Of a stretch of 64,000 nt of DNA, positions 34,138 through 48,504 are shown piece by piece. The notes under the pieces were generated by a model, which ran no database searches, was not told where the DNA came from, and worked only from the letters and a program-made list of their open reading frames with translations. The translations under genes and the position numbers were made by a program. Numbering within the stretch: position 1 is the first letter of the stretch; every line of letters begins with the position of its first letter. Location: NCBI GenBank assembly GCA_945910005.1, contig OX246741.1, forward strand, positions 41,217,180-41,281,179, given 5' to 3'. This DNA is from Isoperla grammatica. Taxonomy: Eukaryota > Arthropoda > Insecta > Plecoptera > Perlodidae.

Positions 34138-34974
34138 AAGAAAAAGTTTTGTCACTATGGTCCCCCCTTAAGGCAGGCCCCAAATAACCCACACAACCGC
34201 ACCACCTGAAAGATGTCTGCACTTGTGTACCTGTACAGCTAAACGCCAGGTTCTTCTAGCCTCGTCCAAGTCATGGTAATTAAAAGATCTGCCCATGCGT
34301 AAAGACTCTCAAAGCTCGCCCAACCATTAACTCCAAGTTCGGCTAACGTGGAAATTGAAAGCAGTTTAATGTAGTGTTTAATTCATGATTTACAACCGCG
34401 AGTGCGAATACATTATTAGTTTCAAATCGTGTATGAAATGGAACAAGCGATGTATCATGAATCAAGTAGTTCGTGTAAAGAGTAAAAGTAATGTATTTGT
34501 TTTAAATTACCAATTCAGTTATGTGTACATTTTTAACTTCTTGTATATTTACATGGTTCACGTGATTCGAGAGCAAAATGTGAATTTAAAGACACTGTCA
34601 CTAGCTACTCGCAAACAATACCACTTTCTTGCACTGATTTTGCAAGAGATACTATTAATAAATAAAATCTAAAATAAATGGAAATCACCTAAGCTATACG
34701 AATATAGACTAACTGTTCAGTCGCAATAATAGTTGAACCGGTCCCATATGAACATCAGTGAATGGGGGATTATAATTTAATAAAAGTTACAACAGCTACG
34801 TTATAAAAGACGTCGGCCAAATCAGATCTACCACACATCGCCATGGGGCCGTCATAAGAGCAAACAAAATACGTACCGGGTGGGGGGTTGGTACGCGTTT
34901 TGGTCGCAAAGAAGGGGTCGGCATGAATAGAAGCGAGACAGAAGAAAAATTGAAATAAAATTATACACAAAATT

Positions 34975-35278
34975 AATAATATTACATGAAAAAAATACTT
35001 TTTTAAAAAAACAACGCTTATATTAAAATGCACTAAAAAGTAAAAAATAAATTTTCGCCCAACAAATGTTTGCCTCACTCGGAAAATAAAAGCGTTGGGC
35101 GCTTTCCCTGCATAAACAGCAGAATACTGCAATCTATGTCAATACCGAAAGCGCCCAACGCTTTTATTTTCCGAGTGAGGCAAACATTTGTTGGGCGAAA
35201 ATTTATTTTTTACTTTTTAGTGCATTTTAATATAAGCGTTGTTTTTTAAAAAAAGTATTTTTTTCATGTAATATTATT
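34975..35278. repeat. Near-perfect 2 x 132 bp inverted repeat, 40-bp loop
   Basis: The left arm 34975-35106 is reproduced in reverse complement at 35147-35278, with a single difference (the length balance of a T/A run near AATACTTTTTT). The arms run from AATAATATTACATG inward to CAACGCTTTTATTTTCCGAG. No direct repeat flanks it and no terminal signature of a known transposon is visible. A transcript across it would form a very long hairpin. Confidence 0.95.
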
Positions 35279-35685
35279 TTGACTCCGCCGGAGATGGGGG
35301 TATCGTGGATTTCGGTAGCGGGCTGAGGAAGAGGGGAAGACTTGTGGGCGTTCCTTTGTGCAAAGGATGACGCTATGACAAAGACAGAGAGAGAGACATT
35401 AATGCCAGTTCCCCCTGTGCCTCTCTCCAGAAATGTAAGGAGACCCTATGCGATAACAACTCAAGGTCGAGATACAAACAAAGAGCATATTGTGTGCATG
35501 CGCGGAAGCGAAGCCTAGTAGTAAAGATACAGGATTCTTGTAATAGTATTATTCTTCATTGATATTTCTTGATAGTTTCGAGTAACTGGAAACAAAAAGC
35601 GTTGCTTATACATAATCGGTTTCAAACCGTTTATCTGTTATTCTATTTAGTCCATTATCTTAAATTATTTTATATATTATAAATA

Positions 35686-35796
35686 TAATATAATATAATA
35701 TAAATACAATACAATACAATACAATGCAATGCAATGCAATGCAATGCAATACAATACAGTACAATACAATACAATACAATATAATATAATATAATA
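35686..35796. repeat. Pentanucleotide microsatellite (AATAC/AATGC/AATAT)n
   Basis: ATAAT units give way to ACAAT, then GCAAT, then ACAAT, then ATAAT again, in near-symmetric order around 35730. This looks like successive point variants spreading by slippage. Confidence 0.92.
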
Positions 35797-35799
35797 ACA

Positions 35800-37680
35800 C
35801 AGGTCTTTTCTCGGCCGGTAGTAGCCGCGCGTACCGGTAAAAAGCGTCAACTTAACCCCTATAGCCCTAGCCGGCTGGTTTTCTACGATTAGCCTACCTA
35901 GAAAACTCAGTTACATACATTGTCACTGCATGAACTAATTTAACAACACACTATTCATATACTTCGTGTCCCATTCTTATTTACATGTTAATTACGAAAG
36001 CATATAACAAATTTCATTTAGCCCTTTGAAATAATTTGCCAATATTGACTTGATTGGTAATTTGTCATGTGATAATTGATAGATAATACTTGCGTTCGAA
36101 AATAGCAATTTCAGGTAATATAAATCATATGTAAATACTAAAGAATAGAACGTAGTGAATAATGCATCTCGTGATGCATGATGAGCGTACCAGTAAATTC
36201 TGATAATTACATCTGTCACCAAGAAACCTTTTTCATTTTATTTCCTTTTTCTGGTCAACTAAATTACAGTTGTTGAATCAATTTTAAAATTGATTGTTTC
36301 TTGTCACACGAACATTGAAAATGCGAGAAAAATGTACAATTAATAACTAGGCGTACTTCAAATATCAGTTTGAAATACAATTTGTGACTATCTTGGATGA
36401 GCGTAGAAAGTACACATACGGTATAAGGTGCGTGACATTGTAGATTGTGTATTGTCTACGCTGAAACTTCGAAAAACCCAAAACCTGAGACAAATTTGTT
36501 TATTTTCTGCATAGTATTATTTATTCATAGTTACTGATATTATCAAGTTTAAAGTATTGTCTACAATATGTTTATCAACGTTTCATATGTATAGACATAT
36601 TTAGGTCCAAACTATAACGAGTTATGACTTATGAGTGTAGGTTTTTATTACCTCTCTTGTACATAAATCTGTTTACCTTGATGCACTGACTATTTCTTAA
36701 TTTATATCTGGTAGTATGTTACAACAACCTGGTCGGGGGTGCTTCACTGGCGTCTAGTAATGTAAGGGTTCTCTTATACATTGATACATATCAAAAATTT
36801 AAAGAACACCATTATTGGCTAAAATCTATACTAATTCAAGGGCATCATTTACGTACATTAATTGAAATAGCATAATCGTGCAGGGGGTTTAGCAAAGGGA
36901 CGATCAGCGTGCTCGCCCCTGCCCCCATAACCCCCCCCCCCCCCCCCCCCCCCTCCTCCAGGCAGAAAAAAACGAAAACATTCAGTACGTATACGCTATA
37001 TTCATATGCCTTGTTTAAACTTGTCTGTATTCGTGTCCAATGTCTCCAAATTAAAAACATTTTGCAGTTGTAAACACTGTAAAACATTCCAAGTCTAATG
37101 TTAGTGTACTGTAGAGCAAGAACAGCGCCTGCAGACGCCTCCGGAGCGCTGAGCCACAGCTACTGTTCAAACCCGGTCTAAGGGAAAATTACAAGTGCGA
37201 CACCTCAAAGGTTTATTGTTTATGTAGCCTTTCTACGTACCAAAATTTGTCAATAAATCCATTTTTTTTTTTTAATTTATTTATTTATTGGTCTTTAACG
37301 TCGTACTTTCTGTTTACAGAGTGTGCATTAGTGTAAAATACTCAATGTTAGTGAGGGGTGTTACGTTTATGTGTACTGTAACATCCTAGTCGAGCTTATG
37401 GACGGAAGCGATGAAGGAAAACGGGACCATTTACCAAAGTTTCAAGGTTGCGTGCGATGGAGTTGAGCTGCAAGCGGCTGGGTGATGTGCCTCGTGGCCA
37501 TGGGGGGGGGGGGGGGGGGGGGGTTATGGAGGAGGAATAGGGCTGGCAATTGCGTCATACATAAAAGTCATCCGAGTCTTGAGCTAGAAAATACATATAT
37601 ATTTATTGCTGTTGATAGAATTCCTGCATAGATAGCCAGGGGCCAATAAAAGGTTGGAACGAAACTTTTTGGATGGGTCT
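35800..37680. other. Large Dys intron; homopolymers, no gene seen
   Basis: A run of 23 C at 36931-36953 and a run of 22 G at 37502-37523 are present. Nothing else is assigned. Confidence 0.45.
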
Positions 37681-37689
37681 CCCCGTATC

Positions 37690-38889
37690 GTGACCAGATG
37701 GCTAGGACTGAATTTCGGAACACTTTTTTTACCAAACCTAATGCAGGTGTAAACACTGTCGGAGGTCAAATGTTCGCTGAAAGTGAAACGGGGACAGTGG
37801 TTTTTAAGGGATTTTAATCCTCTTACTCGACATTTACATTTTTTAGATTTTTATTCCGTGGGGAGAATAACAAATATCAATAGGATAATTGCTTCATTAT
37901 AGAAGTAGCCTATTACTTTTAAAAAGAGCATTATACCTTTATGTACCCTGTCTACACTTCTCAATCACAAATCACAATTTACAATAACACTAAATAAATG
38001 GTATAGGGGCACATGGTTATTAATACCTAATAATAATTGATAACGTAGCAGTAGCACTGAGGGTCAAATCCATGGTCGTGACTCAAGCCTTCCTCAACTC
38101 GGTCTCTCCTCAGCCTCGCTCAACCAGTAGTCACGGAACGGCATACCTTGTGGAGGGAGGGCTCTTGTGATTGGCGATTGGGCGAGGCTGAGGAGAGGCT
38201 GAGTTGAGGAAGGCTTCAGTCACAACTATGCATTTAGCCATAAGTGTTGATGCAATGCAATTTGCCAGACTATTTTTTCTAAAGATCTAGAAAATAAATG
38301 TCCATGATTAGCACATAATTCTGCAAAAATACTCAATACTCAAAAGTGAACTTTACGTTATCAATATTATAGGAACTGATTATATATAAATTAATAATAT
38401 GCTTTGCTATACCAATATATCAACTGAATATACTGTTTGAGACATGGAAAATATGGAATGGGTTGGGCCTAATAATTATTAAATAATAAACACAAATAAT
38501 GATAGCACAAAAGTAAAAAATTCTTCTAACATTTGAAATACAACTTGATACAAATTCAATTAATCTCATAAGTTACAATTAAACATATTTTTCAGAAATG
38601 TTTACTTTTTTAACACAATATCTCTTCTGGAAATAGCAAAGGCTTAAAACTCGTCCTGTGTATTTTAAAGTTCAGCGCGAAATTACATTTACCACTAACT
38701 GTTTGCCTTCACGTAATTTCGTTTTTTCTCGTTGAAAATTGTAATTTTTAAACGCAAATCAAAGACAATCGTGAATTTACCAATTTCGGGACAAAACTAA
38801 AAGGCGCCCCGAATTGTAACATTTCGGGACGCGGGACACTTGGGTCGATTCGGGACTGACCCGCATTTTTCGGAACGTCTGGTCACCCT
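37690..38889. mobile_element. Possible degenerate hAT element, about 1.2 kb
   Basis: The right end CGGAACGTCTGGTCACCCTA is a typical hAT-like terminus when inverted (TAGGGTGACCAGA). It is preceded by GGGACGCGGGAC-type subterminal motifs. A plausible left partner is GTGACCAGATGGC...TTTCGGAAC at 37690-37720. No target duplication is visible and no transposase frame was found, so the left end and extent are tentative. Confidence 0.4.
38071..38230. mobile_element. Inverted-repeat MITE, 160 bp
   Basis: The left arm GACTCAAGCCTTCCTCAACT, then CTCCTCAGCCTCGC, pairs with GCGAGGCTGAGGAG, then AGTTGAGGAAGGCTTCAGTC. The arms are about 45 bp. It lies inside the proposed 37.7-38.9 kb element, which suggests nesting. 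Confidence 0.8.
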
Positions 38890-41500
38890 ACGGGTGCCGC
38901 CACTGTGAACACTGATAAAACGAATCTTAAATTTTATATTGTAATATTTACTTCAACAGAAACGATTGGTGGATGATTACCTTTCATTAATGCATTTGTC
39001 TGTGTCCGTAACCACGAATTTACCCGAAGAAGTGTTTACAATATCCTCTACTACTTCAATGTCAAATACACCAGAAGTTGCACAGTGACCGAGCTGTTGT
39101 TGGCTACCGAGAATGGGGTCACACTTTCCTGATCAGTGACCCTAAAGAAATAAATAAAACGTTAAGGCATATAACCTTAACCCAAGAAACGTTTTCATTT
39201 CATTTTAACACTTCTAAAGGGTTATTTTCTGCACACAGCACAAATAACAGTCAACGATAGTGTAATGTGATACGCTTTTATGTAAATCAGGAATTTGTTT
39301 TCTTACTAGGCCGTAGTACCACAATAATTATGAAGATGTCTATACCTGGTTGTACTTTCCACTTTCCAGCGGTTCCGTGAAGCCTCAGGAAGCCTTCTTT
39401 TTTTCCTTCTAGCCGTTAACTTCAGGCCTGATTTCCTTCCCATTATTAATTTCTCACTCACAGTTCAGGCCCTACACTATAACAATGGCACATTCTCTGC
39501 CGTGTTTGAAAACAACACGGAATAGCGGCAAATTTATTTAGATAACCATCATAGTAAAAAAAATCACTTACCAAAAGTGTGAAAGAAAATCAGTGATAAT
39601 ACACTAATATGGAATCACAAATCTACAATACACCGAATATAATAACAATGATCGAGAAAGACGCTTCCGTTAATAACTGCACTTCATTATTTTCTACGGG
39701 CACGATGTTATGTTCGTATGTCATCTGACAGCATGCGTTCGTACCGAGCACGTGGTAACAGACCGTCGGGGGAGGAAAAGGAATTACGTCGCGGACCAAT
39801 CAGATTTCACAGCCTGCCGTCTGCAGGCGATGTCTGGCTTTCCAACGGAACGGACGAGGCGCGCGATCTCTTGAGCAATCATAGAACGACGATTATAGTA
39901 ACTCACGTCACTCTTGCCTTTGTTTTGCCCTTTTTATTAGAATTTTGATGAAAACTATTATGGAATGATGCTGTATTTGATAGAGGAAGAATTACATTTC
40001 ATAATCATGTTCGTAAATCTCCAAAAAGTACTAAAGCAAGAAAAATACGCAAAAAGGTCAATTTTAGTTATATTGACCTTGAAATGTACAGTAGCTGAGA
40101 AAAATAAATTAAAACGCGTCAAAATATTATTCTTTTATATAATAAAGAAAACCCTATGTAATTTTGTGCACTCATTTCTTAGTAATGCGTCACCAAACAG
40201 TCGCGTGCATAGCGGTTTCAAGTGTTTTTAACAGCAATTCTCATTAAAAATCATACAAAATATATTTCGATACTAAAAATTTTTTCGTATCTGTACATAG
40301 CTATGTATTATATACAGTTATAACAAAATAGGTGCCTAATTATATTTTGTTACGTAATGTAAGCCGTAAATGAGCCAGAAAAATTACGTGTTTTGAGATT
40401 TTGATGTACTTTGATATCGAATTCCTATAATATTCCAATTAAAAATTAAAATTTGCATGTATAAAAAGATAGCTCATGTCTTCACTTGTTAATGGCAGAA
40501 AACTTTATTTAGTTTGGTCAAACAGTATACGAGAAAAGTGCACCCGAAAAATGTGATATTTCTACCGTCACCTCCGGTGGTCTCTTAAAGAATCTTGCAA
40601 TCAAATATATGCTCACTGGACGTGTCCGAATTTAGAAGACTGCATACTTGTGTACTTGTACTTGTTAGCTTCACTCGCAAACTAGCGTGCTCGCATTGCA
40701 AACTTGAATTTCGGACAGTTCCGTTCATGCACGATCCAGCGATCGGCCAATAATGCTTATGAAAAGTGGGGTTATGTGGCTATGGGAGAAATTGGCAAAG
40801 TAACTAGGCCTATAGGCTACACATTCTATTAATAATGATTATAAACGCAATTTTTGTCAACATTAAAACATCTAGGCCTATTACAATACATAATATTTAA
40901 ATGCATGGTTACTTACGTTTCCATATTTTCTCACGTGTAGTGTTTGCGTTTGCCATGACTTTTTTAAGTACTCAAGTTGAGTGCACGAACAGGAATGATC
41001 TGTGTTCTCGCAGTCTCGCCAACTTCTACTTGCAAACTTCTAATTCAGACACTGGAAATTACGTCACTACCGTACTTTTCACAATGTCAAGTTTGAGCTA
41101 AGATAAAAAGTATACATTTTTCGATGAATTCGGACACGTCCACTGCCTTTAGCAATAGAGTGTATACTTGTAAAATTTTATTTGTGGGAGTTGCAAAAAG
41201 GATAGACCCGATGGTCTATCAGTGGACCTTATCTTTTAGAGTGTGCTCCGAGAGCACTGTGAGAGCACTACCACCAACTAACACCAACGATCAACTGTGA
41301 GGTCAAACCACGCGAAGGGAACGCACCTATGCGTACATGGTGAATGACTCACCGCACGGGGTTGTACCATACTTACAAGTGGAGCGTGTTGACATTCTTG
41401 CTGCATAGAAGCATATCCGATGCTTTCGTCACGGATATTTGAGTCCCGAACCATGCCTGCATGTGGTTGGCCCATCCTCACTAGCTGTGACTAATATCCC
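38890..41500. other. Large Dys intron; no gene seen
   Basis: AT-rich, with occasional B-box-like traces (for example GGTTCGGGACTC, minus strand, near 41448). Nothing is firmly assigned. Confidence 0.4.
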
Positions 41501-42695
41501 ATATAAAGCTAATTGTTTAATAATTTAATCATGTTGGATTAATTAATAAGTGAATCTGATTATTGATTCATATATTGTCATTTAGAAAATACGACTGTGT
41601 GAAAATTTCAGCTCGATCGGACGTTGGGAAGTGGGTGAAATATCGATTAATTAATTATGATGGTTTAATTAATTATTTAATAAATATGAGAATTGATTCG
41701 TGTATTGTTATTAAGAATACGTCTGTGTGAAAACTTTGAGCTCAATTTGACGTTCGGAAGTGGGTGAAATATCGATTCCCATATAAAACATCAATTAATT
41801 AATTATGATGGCTTCATTGAATATTTAGTAAATATGACAAATGATTCATGTATTGTCATTACGAATACGTCTGTGTGAAAACTTTCAACTCGATTCGACG
41901 TTAGGAAGTGGGTGAAACATCGATTCCCATATAAAACATTAATTAATTAATTTTGATGAATTAATTGATTATTTAGTTAATATGACAATTGATTCGTGTA
42001 AAGTCATTAAGAATACGTCTGTGTAAAAACTTTTAACTCGATTTGACGTTGGAAAGTGGGTTAAACATCGATTCCCATATAAAACATCAATTAATTAATT
42101 ATGATAAATTAATTGATTATTTAGTTAATATGACAATTGATTCGTGTGAAGTCATTAAGAATACGTCTGTGTAAAAACTTTTAACTCGATTTGACGTTGG
42201 GAAATGGACTGTACATCGATTTTCATATAAAACATGAATTAATTAATTATGATGAATTAATTGACGATTTAGTAAATATGACAATTGATTCGTGTTTTGT
42301 CATTAGAAATACGTCTGTGTGAAAACTTTCAATTCGATTTAACGTTGGAAAGTGGGTTAAACATCGATTTCCATATAAAACATGAATTAATTAATTATGA
42401 TGAATTAATTGACAATTTAGTAAATATGACAGTTGATTCATGTATTGTCATTAGAAATACGTCTGTGTACAAAATTTCAGTTTGATCAGACATTTAAAAG
42501 TAGGTGAAATATCGATTCAAAGATTCATCGATTTCCATGTAAAACATTAATTAATTAATCATGATGAATTAATTGACAATTTAGTAAATATGACAGTTGA
42601 TTCATGTATTGTCATCAGGAATACGTCTGTGTAAAAACTTTCAGCTTGATCAAACATCTAGAAGTAGGTGGAATATCGATTCAAAGATTTCGTCC
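41500..42695. repeat. AT-rich satellite, period about 147 bp, 8 copies
   Basis: The marker CTGTGTGAAAA (or GTGTAAAAA) occurs near 41594, 41722, 41869, 42016, 42163, 42311, 42460 and 42625. Each unit also has TTAATTAATTATGATG, AATATGACAATTGATTCGTG, GATTTGACGTTGG and a CATCGATTYCCATATAAAAC boundary. Spacing is 128, 147, 147, 147, 148, 149 and 165. Terminal copies are the most diverged, as in arrays homogenised from the centre. Confidence 0.93.
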
Positions 42696-42699
42696 AGAC

Positions 42700-45000
42700 A
42701 AACAAGGCAAGTTAATATAAGCGTTGTAAAAACAACAAGATCATGATAATGAGCAAAGGGATGGCCACAGATATGCATAAAGCCCTATTTGCGGGCACCG
42801 GTCACCATGAGGAGGGACCCACCTATGGTACTACAAGTTTATATATTCATGAACTTTCTTTAAACTTTTATTATGACCTGTTTTGGCAAGTACTTTAAAA
42901 AAGTTACATATTTTGGCGAAATTTGGCGTATCAAAGTTACAGCACCACGCGCTCGTGTACGCTTCCTTCACTGAATGAGCGAAGACGTCCACGCAACTCG
43001 ATTGCCGCATTTCAGTTTCACGATTAATATTCTTAGCTCATTCCATTTTGTTTCTGGACTAGAGATGAGACGTGGAGCTACGGAGCATCGCCCTATTGTT
43101 CTAGTGAGCACAATGCTATGCCTAGTATCTTGTTACTGCTGAGTTCGTTCAGGTAGCCGGAGAAACCCTACACAGCTGCGAGTTACTCTCTTCTTACGCG
43201 GGAAGGGAAGGTTCTCTGTCCCTTGATTACACTTAGCACGGGTAGCACACGTGTTGAGTAACAGGGAGAGATTATGTTCCTTGCTCTAGCCCGCAGGCAA
43301 CAGGCACACAGAAAGATGCATGTAGATAACAATTATTGCATTGCCAGAAATATACATTTAATTAAACTATGGTAACTAACCAACATGACACTGTCATTCC
43401 CACTAGAGAGCATATATAAGTGAGGGTAACACTTATATAGGCTCTCTAATTCCCACTGGCTTATACGAATCCATGCATCTGACCAAGATATAATATACAA
43501 TATACATGTATTCGAACATCTCACTATGAATGAAATAAAATTGAAATAGAAATGTTATGTGTTGTTGTTGTTGTTATTGTTATTGTTGTTGTGTGAATGT
43601 ATATGTGACTCAAACAAAATGAATAGGCCCGAATGCAGAGCTTGTACTTTCCGAAGTCAATAGATCATGTCTTCGTAACATAAGGTTACCCACAACATTC
43701 GCTATATGCGCTTAGCGAGTATCGACACAACACAAGATGCATCTATCAGAATTTTGAAGTTTGGATTATGAAAACATATGAGACAGTTGAAGTGACAAAT
43801 GTTCTTATTTATGGAAATTTGAATTAGAAAAACAACTGAAGTTGCAATCCAGTGCTTGTTGAGCATTTTTACAATGTCCCATTAAAAATAATACTGCTAA
43901 ACAAATCATTTGTATATTAAAACACAAAATATGTAAAATTTTGTGGAATAAGTATTTATGTTATCTACGTTTATTCTCATCAACCATCAATTAATTAAAT
44001 TGAATATCAGGCACAAAACAACGACCTTCCTGCTAATTAGAGTTATTATCACACTGGACTTGTCTTCCTGATAACTACGTTCTTGTTGCAAGGAATGACG
44101 TCACATTTTTTTTTTTTTTTTTTAGTATGCAGCGCTGCGGTAGCTGAACGCGTAGCCATGCACTGCTCTTAGATGAGCTCAGAACATGAAACAGTCTTCC
44201 ACATTCGGGGAAAAGCTTTACTGAGGAAATATGACAGACATGCTGAAGGTCATGATAAGACTAAGGATGTCGTCCCAAATATGGAGGCTGAAGCGATATA
44301 CTATTTTCAAAACAGGTCCCGTTTATATTTTAGTTAGTTGCATCCACATAAGAAAGTTCTCCTTTGTTTAAACTGAATGACAGCGGGGTACTAATTAAAA
44401 ACAAAAAACTGTAGAAACTAATTACTATAGTTGGAGTATTATAGGCGTGGAGAGTTGTGTCAGTCAAACACGTCCCTTCCAAACTATTTCCCAGCAATGT
44501 GATAGAAGAGAACATACAATTTATTCTTCCGGTATTCTTCTAAACTGTACTGCCACTGAATCAAAGTAATTGTAAAAACATATAAAATACTTATTTACAA
44601 GTATTAGCTATGATTCATATAATATGGTTTTAACTTATATGTCTTTGAAGTTGTAGCTTACTACTGTTTAACAGTGTTTATACTTATTCAAGGCATTTAA
44701 TATGATGTCAAGTTATTGCAAACAGGCATCAGATTTTTTGTAAACATAATTTAGTAATATATATATTTGTGCATTAACCAAATAGAATTACCGAGTCTTT
44801 ATTCCAGATAAATACAAATTTGAACAGGTATTAATTAAGGTACACTTTGCTTTGATATACTAATGATAGTGGCAATTACTTTTTTAGTATTATTAGAATA
44901 GTAGCTTCGCACAATGAAGTGATGTAATTAACACTGAAGTGTGCAGTATAGCAAAATGTATATAGATGTAGAGAAATACGTTGCTTTAATTAGTCACTTC
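42700..45000. other. Large Dys intron; hairpin and poly-T, no gene seen
   Basis: A short hairpin at 43404-43447 pairs AGAGAGCATATATAAGTG with CACTTATATAGGCTCTCT. A run of 18 T lies at 44106-44123. No exon was supported. Confidence 0.45.
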
Positions 45001-48000
45001 TCGCACCTCATGAACCCGCTAATTACTTCTTAATAATTAAAATATTGTCACGATTTTAAATCGAAGCCGAGCCAAGCTTTCCATTAAGACAATTGAACGC
45101 CGGGGCGTGGGTTGTTCACTCCATTCACAACCCAACAAACTAAAACAGCCCGAGACACAGTCACATCCAAACATAAGAATATTCATAGTTCCCACGTGAC
45201 GTCACAGCAGCCATGATTGCGGCACAATTTATGCAGGCCTAATGGCCTATCCTAGGTCATTGGCGGATATTATTCAAATTTACTAAATAGGCATAATTTA
45301 GAATTGAATAAAGTAAATATAAGGAATACAAAATCATAAATTACCAAACACACCAATTTTATTAAAAAAGCAAACAAAAACAGGCCGAATTGTAAAGAAC
45401 TTGTATTCTACCACAACATGCTTCAATTGTTTCACCATGGCAACGTCAAAGCTTGGTCACAAATATGGCCGCCACGCGCACAGATGTGACGTACATGCAA
45501 CCTATAAATTAGTGTAATACGCAATGCAACTCTCAAATGACCTTATAATGGTATAATGAACTCAACCTGCCATGTACCATTCTCTTGTATATATGTACCT
45601 AGAATGGTTCCCACATACTTTGCAGCGCGCATTGTTCTGCATATGGCCGACAAGCCTACGCGCTATGCACATAGGACGTGGCTAACAAACCTGCATCAAG
45701 CATCTCACATTGTGTACCAATTACCTCAGCCGTTCATCGCTGAGGTTGACAGATCATTATCAGACTCGGATAAAGTGAAACGGAATCAAGATGAACTGAA
45801 TTGCCGAAGTGGAGACGTCGCCAGAACAAACAAGAGGTTATAGATTTTGAAGACGGCCAAAGAGAAAACAAACAACTCGGATTATTGGATCAAGCTGATT
45901 ATTGAAATATCTTGGTGGGGGGCCACGGAATGTGTTTGATGTCGATTTTTTAAGGGAGGGGCACCATTTTAACAATAGACATCAGGAAAAGACAATGAAT
46001 GTTCTTTGTAAATGTTTTAACAATTACATCCGGATGCTTCAATCATGTAACAATAACAGTAGTTACATAACGCAGCGAGTCCGAACCATATGGCTCGTAT
46101 ATTTATGGCATATCGCAGTGTAAATCAATTAATAATCTCTATAGAGTGAAAGCATGATGGTGTTTACGCTATGACCGAATAATTGGGCCCACTTCAATCA
46201 CCCTTATCATTGTTTTCAATCCGACGCCTATAAAACTAAGTACGTGAATAGAAAGTACGAAAAGAAAGGCAAGTGTGACAATAAGTAGATTACAGTTATT
46301 ATTTATCGTCAACTAATAATAACTAATAGGTTAATGTTGATCATTAAAAAAGGTACACTATAACAAACCAAATTACATCAATTATTGATGTTTATATTAT
46401 TACTATTAATTATTAGCTAACGCTAATAGTCTGTGAACAACGTTATAAGTGATCATCACAGGCAGCTTCTTATATTAGTATAACATAAAGCTAAATACAA
46501 TCGAGACAAATATAAACAAAAAAAATAAAAAAATAAGCAAAATTTAACGTTTTTATTCGTATCTTTAACAACCCAAAATTTAGAATGATGCGTGGAAAAT
46601 TAATAGTCAGTAATAAAAAAATTATCAAATTTGAATGCGCTTGCCCGAAACGCGATAGTTTTAATGAAATACTTAATTGTCTCGTTTTATCAAAACTAAC
46701 CGCAATGTATTAAAATAAGTCTCTGATTTTTACCCATAGCCAACGATTCCGTTTTTACGGAGCGACAGCTGCCCTTATATTTTAATTTCCGTACGCAGAT
46801 TTAAAGATATTAGCAACGCCCGGCATATTGAAACATATTGTAGCATTGAAGACAATCTGTTGTAGCTAACATGCATTTCCACTGTAAATTAGTTTAATTT
46901 GAATGGAGAGAAGAAAATAGTTTTTTCCACATCCGCAGCAGGTAAGAATATACGAGAGCGCACATTTAAAAATTCACAATTTCCCTCTGAATGCGTCACG
47001 CTAAGATATTGCACGGTTGCACCTCACGCGATCCCGGTCATAAAACACTCATTTAATGCGCTAACAACCGGGCAATACGCACACTGCATCCCTGCACTGT
47101 ATGCGAGGGAAACTCTTCCAGGAAACGTAGAGGGAGCCAAGACCTAACCCTATTCTATAGTGTCGGACCGGTAAATACGGCGCTCATCTAACGCGTACCA
47201 TGGCCACAATGCGTGTTTTCAGGTTCGGGACCTGGTGAGGGCATGAATGCCGTATCACACATCACGAACCGATAACTTTATAGTGTATAAATTACAGAAA
47301 TATATAAATAATTATTAAATAAAGGACATTTACATTTGAAATAGATTGCTTTTATATAGATTGCATGTGGTACATTCTGTACAATACGAAACAAAAATGG
47401 TTATGTTCAATAATACGTGCTAAATCGCTTATCAGAATGAACATAGAATTGCGTGAAGTATGAAGCAACCCCGTACGGAATACATAACAAAAACTAGAAG
47501 TTATTAATTCAAAGTGTATGTAGCCTGGATGTATATTTAAACAAAATTGTATTTATAAATAATTATAAATAGACCAATCCACAATGTAGGTGTGTATTTG
47601 AATAAAACGAAGATAATGGATAGGGACTAATGGTATTAAATTAACACCGTGCCGATTAGTCTTGGTACACATTAGTAAATACCGCGCTCAGCCGGTAACG
47701 AGATGATTTGAGCAGCTACGAACAATGTGAGACAATAAGCCTAACTATAACTATAACTATAACTATGCGCATTAGCTTTCAAGTTGCGCATGGCCGTGGT
47801 AAAATTATTAAGGATTCACTTTCTATAGCTTTTGTTGTTGATATAAAATATAGACTGAACGCCTCTTTATAATAACGAAAGCTACTGTAAATTATGATGG
47901 GCGGGTTCTTCACAGTGTCAATTTACACTTCTGCAATGTATACAGTTAATTACTACTTATATATGGCAACAATTGCCTCTCCATACAACTGTCACAGTAG

Positions 48001-48500
48001 ATTTACAGTGAAGTTGCTATGACAACCCTATAGAGTCACCTCTTATATTAAAGCGTAATTATCGTAATGATAGAATCAAGTAACTGCTTGACGTTATATA
48101 ACTACGCCCTACTGGTGATCAAACATGACGATTTTGCACTGGAAGCTAAAATAAACCCACGACCATACATAGATATTGGTCAAAGTATCTCATTTCCTCT
48201 TGTATGATTGGAAGTTAAGTTTATTGTCCTTCGTTATACAGGTGTCGATACTGAATGGAACGAGGATGATATTAACGGTGAAAATAACGATGCCAAGGAG
48301 AGGAGGAAATCCGGTGTCAAAAATAAGTGAATGGTGAGTTTGGATTGTTGCACCAGAAATGGATGGAAAAAAGAAAATTCCTTTGCGTCCTAATCTCATT
48401 TCTTCAATCGCTTTCGAAAAATTCCCTTGAGGGTAAATTACGCACATTATTTTAAGAAATGCACGGGCTGGAGAAATATAGGTATTCAGACGCAAAGTGA
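45001..48500. other. Large Dys intron; no gene seen
   Basis: Two CpG-containing TGACGTCAC-like stretches (45196 and 45487) look like transposon-borne regulatory sequence, as does a similar one at 60302. A short (AACTAT)n run lies at about 47742-47765. No exon was supported. Confidence 0.4.
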
Positions 48501-48504
48501 ATAG

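Noticed and set aside
34770..35132. 120-residue minus-strand frame
   Set aside because: Lies mostly in one arm of the large inverted repeat and its AT-rich flank; no protein resemblance.
45556..45843. 95-residue plus-strand frame ending NQDELNCRSGDVARTNKRL
   Set aside because: The C-terminal part looks somewhat protein-like but no family is recognised and no donor or acceptor bounds it.
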